Assembly (NCBI GenBank): GCA_036873135.1
Contig: JAPTYO010000017.1
Coordinates: forward strand, 6,448,001-6,512,000
Source of the DNA: Clarkia xantiana subsp. parviflora
Lineage: Eukaryota; Streptophyta; Magnoliopsida; Myrtales; Onagraceae
Direction: 5' to 3'
Length of the DNA stretch: 64,000 nucleotides
Position 1 is the stretch's first letter. Every line of letters begins with the position of its first letter. The translations under genes were made by a program, and so were the position numbers. Shown piece after piece: positions 34,734 through 46,461 of this stretch. Below the pieces are notes generated by a model. It was not told where the DNA came from. It searched no databases and was given only the letters and a program-made list of their open reading frames with translations.

Positions 34734-35150
34734 CTAACAGTGGTATCAGAGCCTGTGTAGGGTGTTCATGAATTTTAATAAAAACATGATTTTTATCAAA
34801 ATTGAACATTTGATTTATGATTAAGGTAAAAATTTGATCTAGTAATTTGACCACTAACCCTAACTTTAGTTTCGGCCGAACCACATTAGGTGTGAAATTT
34901 TTTATTTCTTCGACAGCAAATCACCTAGTTCTTTCGGCCATTAGGGTTTGATGCATGTAAAATTGCTACATTAATTATAGATATATTATGAGCATAATTT
35001 TAGGGAAATAGGAATATTTGGTGATATAGTAGTTGTCTAAAGATTGAGAAAATATATTTTTGATAGATTTTTATCCCTAAAATAGAATCTAATCAATTTA
35101 GTAAATACATATATATTTAATATGGCAGCCGAAATATATATATATATATA
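34734..35150 (+). mobile_element. Cop-B: LTR end, primer-binding site and leader
   Basis: Begins with the second CTAAC duplication, completes the Cop-B LTR and carries the copia primer-binding site TGGTATCAGAGCC at 34741-34753 (initiator methionine tRNA type). The leader holds another gtttcggccgaacc (34871) and a (TA)n run at about 35133-35150, where TIR-2 inserted. No Gag is seen. The leader resumes at 46462. Confidence 0.75.
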
Positions 35151-35755
35151 TAATAACCTAGGAAATGTCTGAAGTTTGGGCCATGTTAACCGGAGAGGTC
35201 TGAAGTTTCAAATGTTGATTTGAGAGGTATGAGGTTTTAACTTTGTGGATATAAGAGGTTTCCGTTAATTTTTTTTTTTTTTTCCGTTAAAACTGACGAA
35301 AGTTGGTCACGTGCTTGGCGTGTGACTGGAAATTAAATTAAATTCTCAAAATGCCCTTCTATTAAAGTGTGCCCCTCACATGCTTGAAGTGAAAAGACAA
35401 AAATGCCCTTAAAGCCACCACGGCTCCGGCCACCGCCACCCTGGCTTCGGCGACAACCATCCCGACTCCGGAAACCACCACCCCGGCTCCGGCGACCACC
35501 ATCCAGCTCCGGTGACCACCACCCAACTTTGGCGACTGCCACCACGGCTCCGATCAGAGCTTTGTGGCTCAGGTCGGAGCTTTGTGGTTCCGATAGGAGC
35601 TTTTTGGCTCCAATTTGGGCCTAATCGGGGCCGGTGGCTTCGATTTGGGCCAAATTGGAGCCGTGGTGGCGGTCTCCGGAGTTGAGTGGTGGTTTCCAGA
35701 GTCGAGGTGGTCATCGCCGGAGTAGGGGTGGTGAGTCGGGTGCCGGTGGCCGGAT

Positions 35756-35760
35756 GGGCT
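35756..35760. repeat. Target site duplication of Tat-2, left copy (GGGCT)
   Basis: GGGCT precedes the LTR start TGATGGATAT and recurs at 46169-46173. Confidence 0.92.
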
Positions 35761-36620
35761 TGATGGATATACGCCCAATTTGAACCCGTTGACTTCCAAA
35801 CCGTTGTATTTTTATCGTCCCATCACCGATTATAAATCGAAACTTCAACCCGAACACTTCGCGAACACATCAACGGCTCGGACGAGGCCGGAGCGCTCGT
35901 CCGGCCGGGGTAAAACTCACCTAGGTGAGGTTGGGTGGCCACACCCGACCTCCCCTAGGAGAGATCGGGTCAGCCAACCCGATCTCTCCTAGGGGAGATC
36001 GGGTGGACCAACCCGATCTCTCCTAGGAGAGATCGGGTCGGCCAACCCGATCTCTCCTAGGAGGGATGGGGTTGGCCAACCCCATCCTCCCTAGGAGGGG
36101 TTGGGTGCCCTCACCCAACCCCTACCCTTGGGGGTCGGATTTCTCCTCCCCCCAAGGGCCCCTGCGCCATTGTCGGACACCCACACTCGGTTCACGCCGT
36201 CTACCTTCTCCGTATCCTAAGGTCTTAATCATGTGCTTAAAGGTTAATTAATTGTGTTTAAGGGCTAACGATGTCATTAAGCCACCTTAATGACATCGTT
36301 GCCTATAAATACCCCACCTTCACAACTCATTTGATCATCTTGGCCATTTGGACAATTTAGCTCTGACATCTCTCTAGCTTTATCTCTCTAGAAGAATACT
36401 GACTTAGGCATCGGAGAGGGTTCACCAGGCACCACCCCCCCTCCGTGTCTGGTATTGCCCCTTCTGCAGGGTAGAAGAAGAGAAGGAACAAAGGAAGGAA
36501 GGAAGGAAAGAAAAAGACAGGCTAAGACAGGGCAACTTAGAAACACCGGATCGCACACATCCCCCGTAAGGAACGAGATCGAAGCCGACCACCCGTTGAC
36601 CTAGATCTCATAACCTAACA
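35761..36620 (+). repeat. Tat-2 5' LTR
   Basis: TGATGGATATACGCCC...CATAACCTAACA. TATA-like TATAAAT at 36304-36310. Between 35910 and 36165 lies a run of short palindromes (see separate entry). Near identical to 45274-46168 apart from one extra palindrome unit there and a few substitutions. Confidence 0.93.
35918..36165. repeat. Palindrome array in Tat-2 5' LTR
   Basis: Successive inverted repeats of about 30-35 bp, each centred on CCTAGG, such as cgatctctcctaggagagat joined by gggt(c/t)ggccaaccc, itself palindromic. The 3' LTR has one more unit. Such arrays could form a chain of hairpins in single-stranded DNA or RNA. Confidence 0.85.
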
Positions 36621-36622
36621 CT

Positions 36623-36640
36623 TGGCGCCGTCAGTGGGCT
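36623..36640 (+). other. Tat-2 primer-binding site
   Basis: TGGCGCCGTCAGTGGGCT, two bases after the LTR. TGGCGCCGTC...TGGG sites are common in plant gypsy elements. The site in Tat-3 differs at one position (CTGTGGG). Confidence 0.85.
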
Positions 36641-36671
36641 TCGGACAGAAAGCCTGGCTATTACACGAGCT

Positions 36672-39600
36672 ATGACGAACAGTAGGGTGTCCAGGCACCA
36701 ACGCCCACCCGGGGGCAATGGGCGGAGAAGAGAACCCATACCCCCAGGGAGGCAGCCTAACCCTGGGAAGCAACCAATGCATCCAGAGCCCCAAGAAATA
36801 CCACAGCCTCCTCAACAACAGAACAACCAGGAGGGAGGACCTTCACGCCCAGCTGGGGCTGAGTCCTCCACAGCCTCCACCCCCCGGGCAAGAAGGCCAC
36901 AGAGAGAAAGAGAACAACAGGGAGTGCCTTCCCACAACACGGCACCCCCTGAGGGATACTATTATGAAGAGCAACCCCAAAGGTACCCGTACGGGATGCC
37001 GGCACAGAGAGATGGCAACCGCGCCCACACAACATATGCAGGGCCGGCATACACCCAAGGAACTTACACTGAAGCTCATGAAGAGGAGCAGATCCCAACA
37101 GAAGAGCACTACTCGCAACCTCGAGCAGGGCAGCGAGAGGAACAAAGAAGATATTACCAGGAGCCACCCCCAGAGGGAAGGCAACAATTCGTGCCCCCTG
37201 GGCAGCAGCAGAGCAACAGGGCTTACACCCCGCTTGGGGAGGAAAGACAAGCAAGACCTCCAAGGAGGCAATACTTCCATGAAGCACCCCAGCAGGCGTA
37301 CCAAGGGTACACCTACAGTCCATACCAGCATGGACAAGGGAACCCAGTAAGCCCAGTCTACAACTACAATGGGTATCAGAGGGATTATACTCCGGCGCAG
37401 GTGATGATCACCCCGGAGGAGATAGAAGCCATGATAACCCGGAAATTGAATGAGTCAAAGAAACCCAGCCTGCATTGTCTAAGTGACAAGACGAACCACC
37501 CTTTCACAAGGGAACTGGAGATGAACAGGGTGCCAGACTCCTTGCACACAGTGCAAATTGCAAAGTACAATGGGAAGGGAGACCCCCTAGAGCATATCCA
37601 ACAGCATGAGGCCTCCCTATTTGGGAGGACCACTGATGAAAGGTACAAGGCACTCTTGTTCCCAAACACCCTATCAGGGGTGGCCTCACATTGGTTCTTC
37701 AGTCTACCCTCTGAAAGCATCCACTCATGGGAGCAGCTAAAGGCGAAGTTCCTGCAGAGATACCTAGGGGAGAGGAAACTCCTCAAAGGCACAGGCTCCA
37801 TCGATGATGTGAAACAAGAATACGATGAATCCCTGGCCAGCTACTATACTAGGTTCAACCAGAATATTGCAGACATCCAGGGAGACATCACCGAAGGGGA
37901 GATTATACGAGCCTTCATCAGAAACTTAGGTCGCTTTGGGTCAACATTGGCTGAAAAGATGGCCAAAAAGCCAGCAAGCACCTTGGAGGAGCTTGCAGGA
38001 AGAGTTAAAACGCATATCGACCTTGAAAGGCACAGGGCAAGCAAGAAGGCCAAAATCCAGGCAGCCAAGGAGGATAATCAAAAGCCAAACAAAGGCAAGC
38101 CACCCCAGGCCGCCACAGCATGCAAGGCAGCAGGAATGGCGTCCGCCACAGCAAAGAAACCAAATGGGTGAACCCTTAAAGGCTAGAGAAATAAACGTCA
38201 TTAAGTTCATCCCACTGAACGCCACTCCAGCCACCGTACTTAGAGAGATGCGGAACCAAAAGCTTTGGTCACCCCCCGTAAGGTGGAGAGCCCCAATGGT
38301 GGGAAATCACAAGGATAGATGGTGTGACAACCATGAGGCTTATGGTCACGACACAAATGAAGCTAAGCATAAACAACATCGTCCAGAGGGGAGAACTGAA
38401 GCAATTTATAGACCATGGGGGCAACAGTATGCAACTAGGGCCACCACAGAAAGACAAGGGCAAGGGAAAGATAGACTACAACCCTCCACCCAACAAAAAA
38501 GGAGTCATAAATATGATACATGGAGGAGTAGCATCGGGTGGCCCAACTGCTAATGCAAGAGAGGTCTATGCATCCAAGCCAAGCTCAGTGCCAAGGTGGA
38601 GAAAAAGGCCAAGAGAAGGAGAAGAAGTGAAGATCGAGTTCTCGGAGAAGGACAAGAGCCACATCGTCTTTCCACATGACGATGCTCTAGTTATTACTTT
38701 AGATATTGACAATTTTGATGTAAAGAGAATTTTGGTGGATGGGGGCAGCTCAGCTGACCTCCTAAGCTTGAGAGTGTTAGAGGAGATAGGGAAAACCAAA
38801 ATAGACATCAAACCGGTCAACTTCCCTCTAGTTGGCTTCTCAGGGGCAACAAGTTACCCCCTGGGAATGATAACCCTACCAGTAACCATGGGCCAGGGAT
38901 GGACCCAGCTGAAGGTAAATGTCAATTTCTTGGTGGTTGAAAGCCTGGGAGCCTACAATGGGATCCTAGGAAGGACAACCATAAACCCATATGAAATAGT
39001 GCCATCCACTGTTCACCAGAAGCTGAAGTACATTACGGAGAACGGGGTTGGAGAGGTCCTGGGTGATCAACGCACCGCAAGGCAATGCTACGTCAACTCA
39101 ATGAGACGTGGATCACACGGGACAGACACAGTGGCTGTGGTCATGGTAGGAGCCAACCAGGATAGAAGAAGGAGGGGAGGGAGACAGAGGCAAGGAAGGA
39201 GGAGGAGTGGAGTGACACTCCGTCTGAGCAGGCAGTTTTTTCAAACAGTGCCTACAAGGAGACACAGGAGCAAGGCTGTGAGGATGACATCCATACCTTG
39301 GCAGCCAGACACCACAATAGGGAACAGAACAAGGAACTCCATCCTAAGAGGCTTCCACTACATAGATGATATCAAGCAAATGCCGCAGGAGTCTATATCA
39401 AGCTATTTCCAGAGATTCTTCAATTACGGTGCCAACATGGACATCACAAGGGGAGAAGCAGTAAGGGCATTCATTAGAAACATGCATCCAAACTCATTCG
39501 GGGCCTATGGAGGGCTCTATGAGATGGTCATGACGAGCACAATGAGAGAGCTCAAGGCAAGGCTGGATAGGGCATTTGCACAGGAAGCGGAGCAGTTGGA

Positions 39601-39907
39601 TGAGGCTCCAAAGAGAGGAAAAGAAATGGACACATTGGGAAGAAGTGTCAATTTCACATTCACAACCCTCACACTCAGCATAGAAGAAATTTTCCACAAG
39701 CACCTCAAGCAAGAGCTACCAACATGCAGAGAGGAAGGCAAGGCCTTCCTAGGAAGAGATGCACAGGGTTGGTGTGAGTACCATGGGACCTGGGGGCATC
39801 AAACCAACAACTGCATGGTGTTGAAGGTGGAAGTGGAAGAAATGATTTACAATGGAGGCTTCAAGGAGTACGTGGCAACAGACACAGTGACCACCCCATA
39901 TCCTTAG
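36672..39907 (+). pseudogene. Tat-2 Gag-protease-Gag gene, two frameshifts
   Basis: Compared with the intact Tat-3 gene, the frame shifts twice. First, one extra base near 38114 (ccccaggccgccac for ccccaggcaccac). Second, a 14-base deletion near 38360, which removes the last cysteine of the first Cys/His motif (WCDNHEAYGHDTNE is left). Otherwise all modules are present: Pro/Gln/Tyr-rich N-terminus, Gag core (VQIAKYNGKGDPLEHIQQHE), protease motif RILVDGGSSADLL, second Gag-like module (SSYFQRFFNYGANMDI) and second Cys/His motif WCEYHGTWGHQTNNC. The ATG at 36672 matches that of Tat-3 and lies about 30 bases after the PBS. The product would stop around codon 500. Confidence 0.88.
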
Positions 39908-40167
39908 TTTCATATCTAGCATTTTGCATGTTTCAGCTTTACAAGCTTTTCAAAAAACAACTTTTGAGAAGGAGAACTCACGAAGTTACTCCAACTCTAC
40001 AACTATCTTTCATTCCTACAAAGGATGTCTTGGTGCACCAAGGCATCCCAAGTGTACAAAAACATGAATGCTCCTAAGGGAGTAGCAGTTACTCAAAAGT
40101 ATTTTCCAGTGAATGTAGTGGTATACTCACAAAGTTATCCTTACACAGATATGACTTCAAGTCAATG

Positions 40168-40795
40168 ACATTCGACGCCCCCAAGAGCGTATCTTGAGAG
40201 TAGTTTCCATACTACGACATTCGACGCCCCCAAGAGCGTATCTTGAGAGTAGTGTTCATACTACGACCTTCGACGCCCCCAAGAGCGTATCTTGAGAGTA
40301 GTTATTACACTACGACCTTCGACGCACCAAGAGCGTATCTAGAGAGTGGTTTCCAAAAACTACGAACTTCGACGCCCCCAGGAGCGTATCTTGAGAGTAG
40401 TGTTCATACTACGACCTTCGACGCCCCCAAGAGCGTATCTTGAGAGTAGTTATTACACTACGAATTCGACGCACCAAGAGCGTATCTTGAGAGTGGTTTC
40501 CAAAAACTACGAATTCGACGCCCCCAGGAGCGTATCTTGAGGTAGATTTGCAACCTACCAGATTCGACGCCCCCAAGAGCGTATCTTGAGGTAGAAAAAA
40601 CACTACCAGTTCGACGCCCCCAAGAGCGTATCTTGAGGTAGATTTCAAACTACCAGTTCGACGCCCACCAGGAGCGTATCTTTGGTCTAACTTGAGCCCT
40701 CCGGGAGCCTATCCTGTGAAACGTTAAGTGCCGTCCGAGAGCCTGTCTCGTGAACAGATTTTGACGCCCACCAAGAGCGTATCTTTGGTCTAACA
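40168..40795. repeat. Array of roughly 50-bp repeats in Tat-2
   Basis: About twelve units built on ttcgacgcccccaagagcg and tatcttgagagtagt, with two alternating short linkers (gttcatactacgacc, ttccaaaaactacgaa). The right end has variant units with gggagcctatcctgtgaaac. It lies between the convergent genes. Counterparts: 57637-58465 (Tat-3) and 63545-64000 (Tat-4). Confidence 0.92.
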
Positions 40796-41228
40796 GTACA
40801 ACGTATACCGTGTAAGGGGTATCAGAAGAGATCATCACACCACGCTTAGAAGGATACCATTCTTAGAAGGATACCATGCTTAGAAGGATACCATGCTCAG
40901 AAGGATACCATGAGAAAGAAATTTCTAAGTAAAGTAATGTGAAGAACAAGTAATGTTTTTTCTTTATGAAATGGCAGGTAAGACATGAAGGAAAGCACGA
41001 AAGAAAGACAAGTAAAGGAAACACATCAAGAGAAGAGCCCATAACCAAAGAGATATATACAAAAAGATGAGAAGCACTAATGTAAAGGCAAACGAGCCAC
41101 GTAGTCAACAACACAATGCGGCAAAGGAAAGTAACAACAAACACCATCACAATCTCAAAAGACACTCAACCCATACAAGGGGAGAAGGAGTGTAGTTATA
41201 TATACAAGGATAGCATGAGATAAACACG

Positions 41229-43730
41229 TCAGTCAGAACCTTCAGGGGAGTCACCCTCACCCCCTGAAGCTGAACCGCCAGCGGAAATGGAGGAAGAGGA
41301 GGAGTCTGAGGTACCAATCTCCACAGGTGTAGCATCCACCTGGGCAGGGGCAGGCTCGTCTGCAACGGCAGCCTGACCCATCAGAACAGTCACGTAGCCA
41401 GTGGCGTATGGCCCAAAGTCACCAAGGTCACCAAACGGGAACTGAGGATCAATGCGGAAAATGTGATCAACCAGATACTCACCGAACTGGTTCATCTCCT
41501 GAGTGAGACGCGCGCTATAATCGGCGGTGAAGGCAGAGGAGGCCTTGTACTCAGACACCGCGACAGCCCTCTCCTCCGCCCGACACTTAGCCTCCAACTT
41601 CCGCAACTCCTCAGAATGGAGCGACGCGGCAACCTCAGCTTCCCGGCGCAAACTGCCCACAGTAGTCTCAAGCAAGGACACCTGGTCCCGGAGCTCCTAC
41701 ATCCTCAAATCAGATACACGCGCCTTCTCAGCAGCAGTGGCGACCTCCGCCTTGAGAGAGACCTGGCTGTCCTCAAGGGTCTTCTTCTCGTCAGATAACT
41801 CGAGCACGAGCGAGGACATGTTCACCATGTCAGACATACCCTAACAATTCAAACAAGGGATGAGTAACCGAAAGATAGCCATTATGAAAGTAATAAGAGG
41901 AAAGCAAGGAACAACTCACAGGTGCATAACGAGAAAGTACCCCCCTGAACAAAGCGCCGAGTCTCCCCAGGAGACTTGGGCGGAGCAACACGATCGCCAG
42001 GGGGGATGGCGCCGCGGAGTACGCGGACGCCAACCTCAGGAGTCCGCAAAGAGGAGGTGCTATCGAGGTGGAACTCCTTCAGACCAGCGAAGGGAGTCCA
42101 CTCAGACCCAATAACATCTTCATCAGTAAGACGTGCGAAATCCTTCCGACTTAAAGTCGGAGGCCCACCTACACAAGCAAAGCAAGTCAAAGAAGAATAT
42201 AAACATAGAAGGATCAGCAACAAGGTAGAGATCATACCTGAGGACCGTGCCCTCGGCTGGGGGGCAGGGGAACCACCACCAGCAGGTCGCTTCCCTTTGT
42301 CAGCCAGGGAAGGCACCTCTTCGACCACCATCTCCTTATCACGAGATAGGGTCGGAGGACGAGCAGTAGGCGAAGCAGGATCCACGGCCTTCTTTCTCTT
42401 AGCAGCCGAGGCCCCGGCCTCAGAATCAGATCTCCGCGGCTTGGACTTGGAAGGTCCAGAATCTCGGCCAACGGAGACGACCCTCTCAGTCACCAAGGGG
42501 GAGCGCCCTAGCAAGGTAAGGAAAACAAGATAAGGAAAACATAAGTTATACCATAAAGAAGCAAATAGGAGAAAGCATACCAGAGGCCCCAGCCTTCTTC
42601 CCAGGCAGGGGGGATTTCTTCAAAGCAGAACTAGAAGGAGCCTTCCTCTTGCTCAGATCAACAGGGGCTCCCTGCACGTTATAGGTTTTTCCATGAAACC
42701 AACCTACAAAGGAAGAGCAGAAGGTAAATAAAGATGGAAAGACCAAGTGACATACCGAACCCCCGGAGTCAGGAGTCAAACTGATCCCGGCCTCGTAAAG
42801 ATCCGTCTCAGTCACTAAGGACACGGGACAGTACGACCGGGTCCTGTTGCTCTCGTGAATGATCTTCATAGTCTTCAAATCAACTGAAGAAAACTCTCCG
42901 AAAGCAGGCCAACCATCGGACGGATCCTCATTCAAGACCGACCAAGTGACATATCGATCCGTAATGAAGAAGTAATGCTTAGCCCAGTGACTGGCCGAAT
43001 TGTCACTCCGGGTCACGAAACGGAGGGAGGTATCCCACTCGACCCCACTCAACCCGAAATCAGCGAATCGGGGATCCTTGAAAGTCGGATGGCGAGTTAC
43101 GAAACTCGCGAACCCCACCTTCGTCTGGTACTGGAACCGGTAAAAGCATCGGAATAGAACGAGGGAATACTTCCAGGAGTACCAATGGCACAATACCCGG
43201 AAGCCCACCCAGACGCGGAGGGCACTGGGGGCAAGGTTCACAGGAGAAATCCTGAAGAACCTGCTCAACTCTATAAGCTCGTCACAGTAAGGCAACCTCA
43301 GCCCGAATCGGATCTGGGAGGGGTACACGGCGACCTTCCCTATAGGAGGCTCCGTCACCGTCTCTCGAGTATTCCCCAAGGAGGGGAGAAAAGGATACAG
43401 AGGCTCATCTAGGGGACAGATATCTCCTAGGGTAACATGTTCATTGTAATCGGACCTAGTGAGATGGTTCTCCGACAGGATAGCGAGACCTAAGGCAAAG
43501 GTAGGAGGAAATCCCAAAGTACGAATCAAATTTCAACTAACACCCCAACGAAGGTCACGGTACTAAGCTAGCAATAGGAAAGGAAATAATGCGACCGAAA
43601 AGGAAGAGAAAGGGAACTCACTCATCCTTCGGAGAATACGACGTCTCTGAAGAGTCTGTGTGCGCGGACACCACCAAGAATATAGTACCTGCCACGACAC
43701 GACAAATATCAAGACAAGGAAAATTTCCGA
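41229..43730 (-). pseudogene. Tat-2 antisense gene (putative gypsy-type transposon domain), with stop
   Basis: The same gene as the Tat-3 antisense gene, on the strand opposite to gag. The main exon (about 43530-42580) encodes LRLPYCDELIELSRFF and NLAPSALRVWVGFRVL, resembling the plant 'putative gypsy type transposon' domain. Further exons encode a Ser/Lys-rich linker and a C-terminal coiled coil ending PVEIGTSDSSSSSISAG. Intron borders match those in Tat-3. A TAG near 41699 lies in the coiled-coil region (E2 strand: ggatgtaggagctcc, where Tat-3 has ggctgcaggagctcc), so this copy is broken. Function is unknown. Confidence 0.75.
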
Positions 43731-45256
43731 AGAACCGGAAACACTCCGACACTCGACCAACGACAACAATCAAGGATCCAAAGACACCCGGCAAAGATAG
43801 TCAACATGAGCCAAAGACACCACGACAACCAAGTTGAATAATTTATCCGAGCCTAAGATCGGGTTTTGGAGAAAATTACCGTTATACCCCCCAACAAAGA
43901 TTAACACACCAACGGCGGTACGATATCAAATTCAAGACCGGGATAGCCCAATCGGACAAAAAACCATATCCGGACGACCGGCAAACATTTTTCCCAAAAT
44001 CCACAACTACCAACGGCTATCTATGGCAATCCCACATTCAATTAAATTTCGGCAATCAAGCATCGACAATCAAGCATCGGCAATCAAGCATCGACAATCA
44101 AGCATCGGCAATCAAGCATCGGCAATCAAATATCAACGATTCAAAAATCGACGTTTTACGCGGTAACGGAAAGGAAAGGAGCGGACCTTTGGAAAACCCG
44201 ACCCGATGTGATAAACGGGTCCGGAATTCGAATTTCGAAGTCGGTCGGAATCAGCCCCTCGCCGGAGCCCCAATCCCGTCGTCGCCGGAGTCGTTCCCGG
44301 CCGTCTCTCCGTCGCCGGAATCCGTCCCAGACCTCGCCGGAGCTGCCTGGTCCCTCTATCGACGATCCCGGCCGGACCTGACGCTGCCACCACCGGAGAC
44401 GAGTTCGCCGTCGAAAGCTCCGGACGCCGCCGCTCGCCTGGTCGTCGCTCCTCACCGGCCAAGAACCTGCCGCGTCGCCGTCCGTCAGTCGCCGGGAATC
44501 GAGCCGCCGTCTGGAGATGCTGGTCCACCGGTGGCCTTCGTCTGCACTAGGTGACCACTTCTCGCCGGAGTTGCTGGTCGGATTTCTGCCTCTTGGTGGA
44601 AACTCCGGCCGGCCCTAACCTTGGGAGTGCTCTCCAACCTTTCTTGCTCTCTAAGGGTGAGTGAAGAGGGAAGATGGTGGCTATGGTGACTCTTGGAGGT
44701 ATTTTTCTAACTCTCCTTTTTTATGTTAAAAAGATGATAGGGTTTTTTAGAGGGTTTTAATCACCACCATCCATCTATCCTTAAATAAAATCTAAGGGCC
44801 AAGGAAAAACCATCATTTTTATCCTTTTCAACTATAGCTAAGTATATCTCCATACTTAGAAAAATTATCAAGATAGTTTTATTTTTGAGCATTCCACGCT
44901 TAGGAAAATTTTTAGCCAAAACTAAATTTTTCCTCACTTAGATAGAATCCCGGCACGAATTTGAAGCATAAGTCATTTAGTTGCATTCGTATCACACCCC
45001 TGTGCAAGTGTGTATTTTTTGAGTATGCATCTATAGCAAGGATAAGTTTATTACTCCTATCTCAGACGGACGCGTGCCTAGGCACACGTCCGCGCTACTC
45101 TGACATTTACAATTCCTCTATCTCATAAGGCAGGGGGCAGAGTCAGAGACACGCATCCATGGGTAAGCAAACATTCAGACGAAAGGTAAAACCCCGGTTT
45201 CAAATTGCGCGTGTCATACCATCCTGAAATAGAGTCAATCAAGGGTTAAGCCATTG
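43731..45256. other. Tat-2 region between antisense gene and PPT
   Basis: Upstream of the antisense gene: a diverged stretch, a 14-bp minisatellite (44045-44140, units caatcaagcatcgg/a, about six copies) and a GC-rich block (44210-44640) with low-complexity open frames. Then A/T-rich sequence to the PPT. The promoter and first exon of the antisense gene could lie here. The matching block in Tat-3 is 53280-54660. Confidence 0.6.
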
Positions 45257-45273
45257 GTTGACTCGGGGGCATG
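45257..45273 (+). other. Tat-2 polypurine tract
   Basis: gttgactcgggggcatg directly before the 3' LTR. The G-rich core is unusually short on A, but position and conservation in three elements support it. Confidence 0.75.
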
Positions 45274-46168
45274 TGATGGATATACGCCCAATTTGAACCC
45301 GTTGACTTCCAAACCGTTGTATTTTTATCGTCCCATCACCGATTATAAATCGAAACTTCAACCCGAACACTTCGCGAACACATCAACGGCTCGGACGAGG
45401 CCGGAGCGCTCGTCCGGCCGGGGTAAAACTCACCTAGGTGAGGTTGGGTGGCCACACCCGACCTCCCCTAGGAGAGATCGGGTCAGCCAACCCGATCTCT
45501 CCTAGGGGAGATCGGGTGGACCAACCCGATCTCTCCTAGGAGAGATCGAGTCGGCCAACCCGATCTCTCCTAGGATAGATCGGGTCGGCCAACCCGATCT
45601 CTCCTAGGAGGGATGGGGTTGGCCAACCCCATCCTCCCTAGGAGGGGTTGGGTGCCCTCACCCAACCCCTACCCTTGGGGGTCGGATTTCTCCTCCCCCC
45701 AAGGGCCCCTGCGCCATTGTCGGACACCCACACTCGGTTCACGCCGTCTACCTTCTCTGTATCCTAAGGTCTTAATCATGTGCTTAAAGGTTAATTAATT
45801 GTGTTTAAGGGCTAACGATGTCATTAAGCCACCTTAATGACATCGTTGCCTATAAATACCCCACCTTCACAACTCATTTGATCATCTTGGCCATTTGGAC
45901 AATTTAGCTCTGACATCTCTCTAGCTTTATCTCTCTAGAAGAATACTGACTTAGGCATCGGAGAGGGTTCACCAGGCACCACCCCCCCCTCCGTGTCTGG
46001 TATTGCCCCTTCTGCAGGGTAGAAGAAGAGAAGGAACAAAGGAAGGAAGGAAGGAAAGAAAAAGACAGGCTAAGACAGGGCAACTCAGAAACACCGGATC
46101 GCACACATCCCCCGTAAGGAACGAGATCGAAGCCGACCACCCGTTGACCTAGATCTCATAACCTAACA
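45274..46168 (+). repeat. Tat-2 3' LTR
   Basis: Partner of 35761-36620, 35 bp longer because of one added palindrome unit near 45540-45600. Followed by the second GGGCT. Confidence 0.93.
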
Positions 46169-46461
46169 GGGCTCATTCGACTAATCAGAGATCCCTGCCT
46201 GGTCCAGCGGGTGTGGTTTTAATTTGACTTCAGGGGTAATTTTGTCATTTCATATTTCCTCTAATAAGATATTAAATAAAACAAAATGTTAAAAGGGGAA
46301 AAAGTGTCATTTCAGACCATTATGTTAAATTTAACCCTAAAAATGGACGAAAAACCTTAAAACAACAAAGTTGAATTTTCAGACCTTTCCATATTAACTT
46401 TTGAAACTTCAGACCTCTCCGGTTAACATTGGCCAAACTTCAGACTTTTCCTAGGTTATTA

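Larger units (their letters stand above)
35761..46168 (+). mobile_element. Tat-2: full-length ambisense Tat-like element, frameshifted
   Basis: A 10.4-kb element, plus orientation, with LTRs of 860 and 895 bp, PBS, PPT and perfect GGGCT duplication. Order: LTR, PBS, Gag-protease-Gag gene (36672-39907, two frameshifts), an array of roughly 50-bp repeats (40168-40795), an antisense spliced gene (43730 down to 41229, one stop), a GC-rich block, a 14-bp minisatellite, PPT, LTR. It has no reverse transcriptase, RNase H or integrase, so it is a Gag-bearing non-autonomous element. It shares this plan and most of its sequence with Tat-3. Extra antisense genes are known from Tat-lineage elements. Confidence 0.9.
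35151..46461. mobile_element. TIR-2: inverted-repeat element split by Tat-2
   Basis: The left end TAATAACCTAGG...gtctgaagttt is matched by its reverse complement at the right end (46350-46461). Without Tat-2 (35761-46168 plus one GGGCT) the element would be about 900 bp. The inverted repeats cover about 110 bp, including ccggagaggtctgaagttt. The ends resemble those of TIR-1, so both may be one superfamily. The inside (35400-35760) is GC-rich with repeated ctccggcgaccaccacc phrases; open frames there are low-complexity. No transposase. Confidence 0.8.

Noticed and set aside
34741..34753. Possible tRNA gene signal
   Set aside because: This and 15338-15349 are primer-binding sites complementary to initiator tRNA; no tRNA cloverleaf is present around them.
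35400..35760. Proline/serine-rich frames as a gene in TIR-2
   Set aside because: Frames are low-complexity, open on both strands, and cut by the Tat-2 insertion; kept only as a possible captured fragment.
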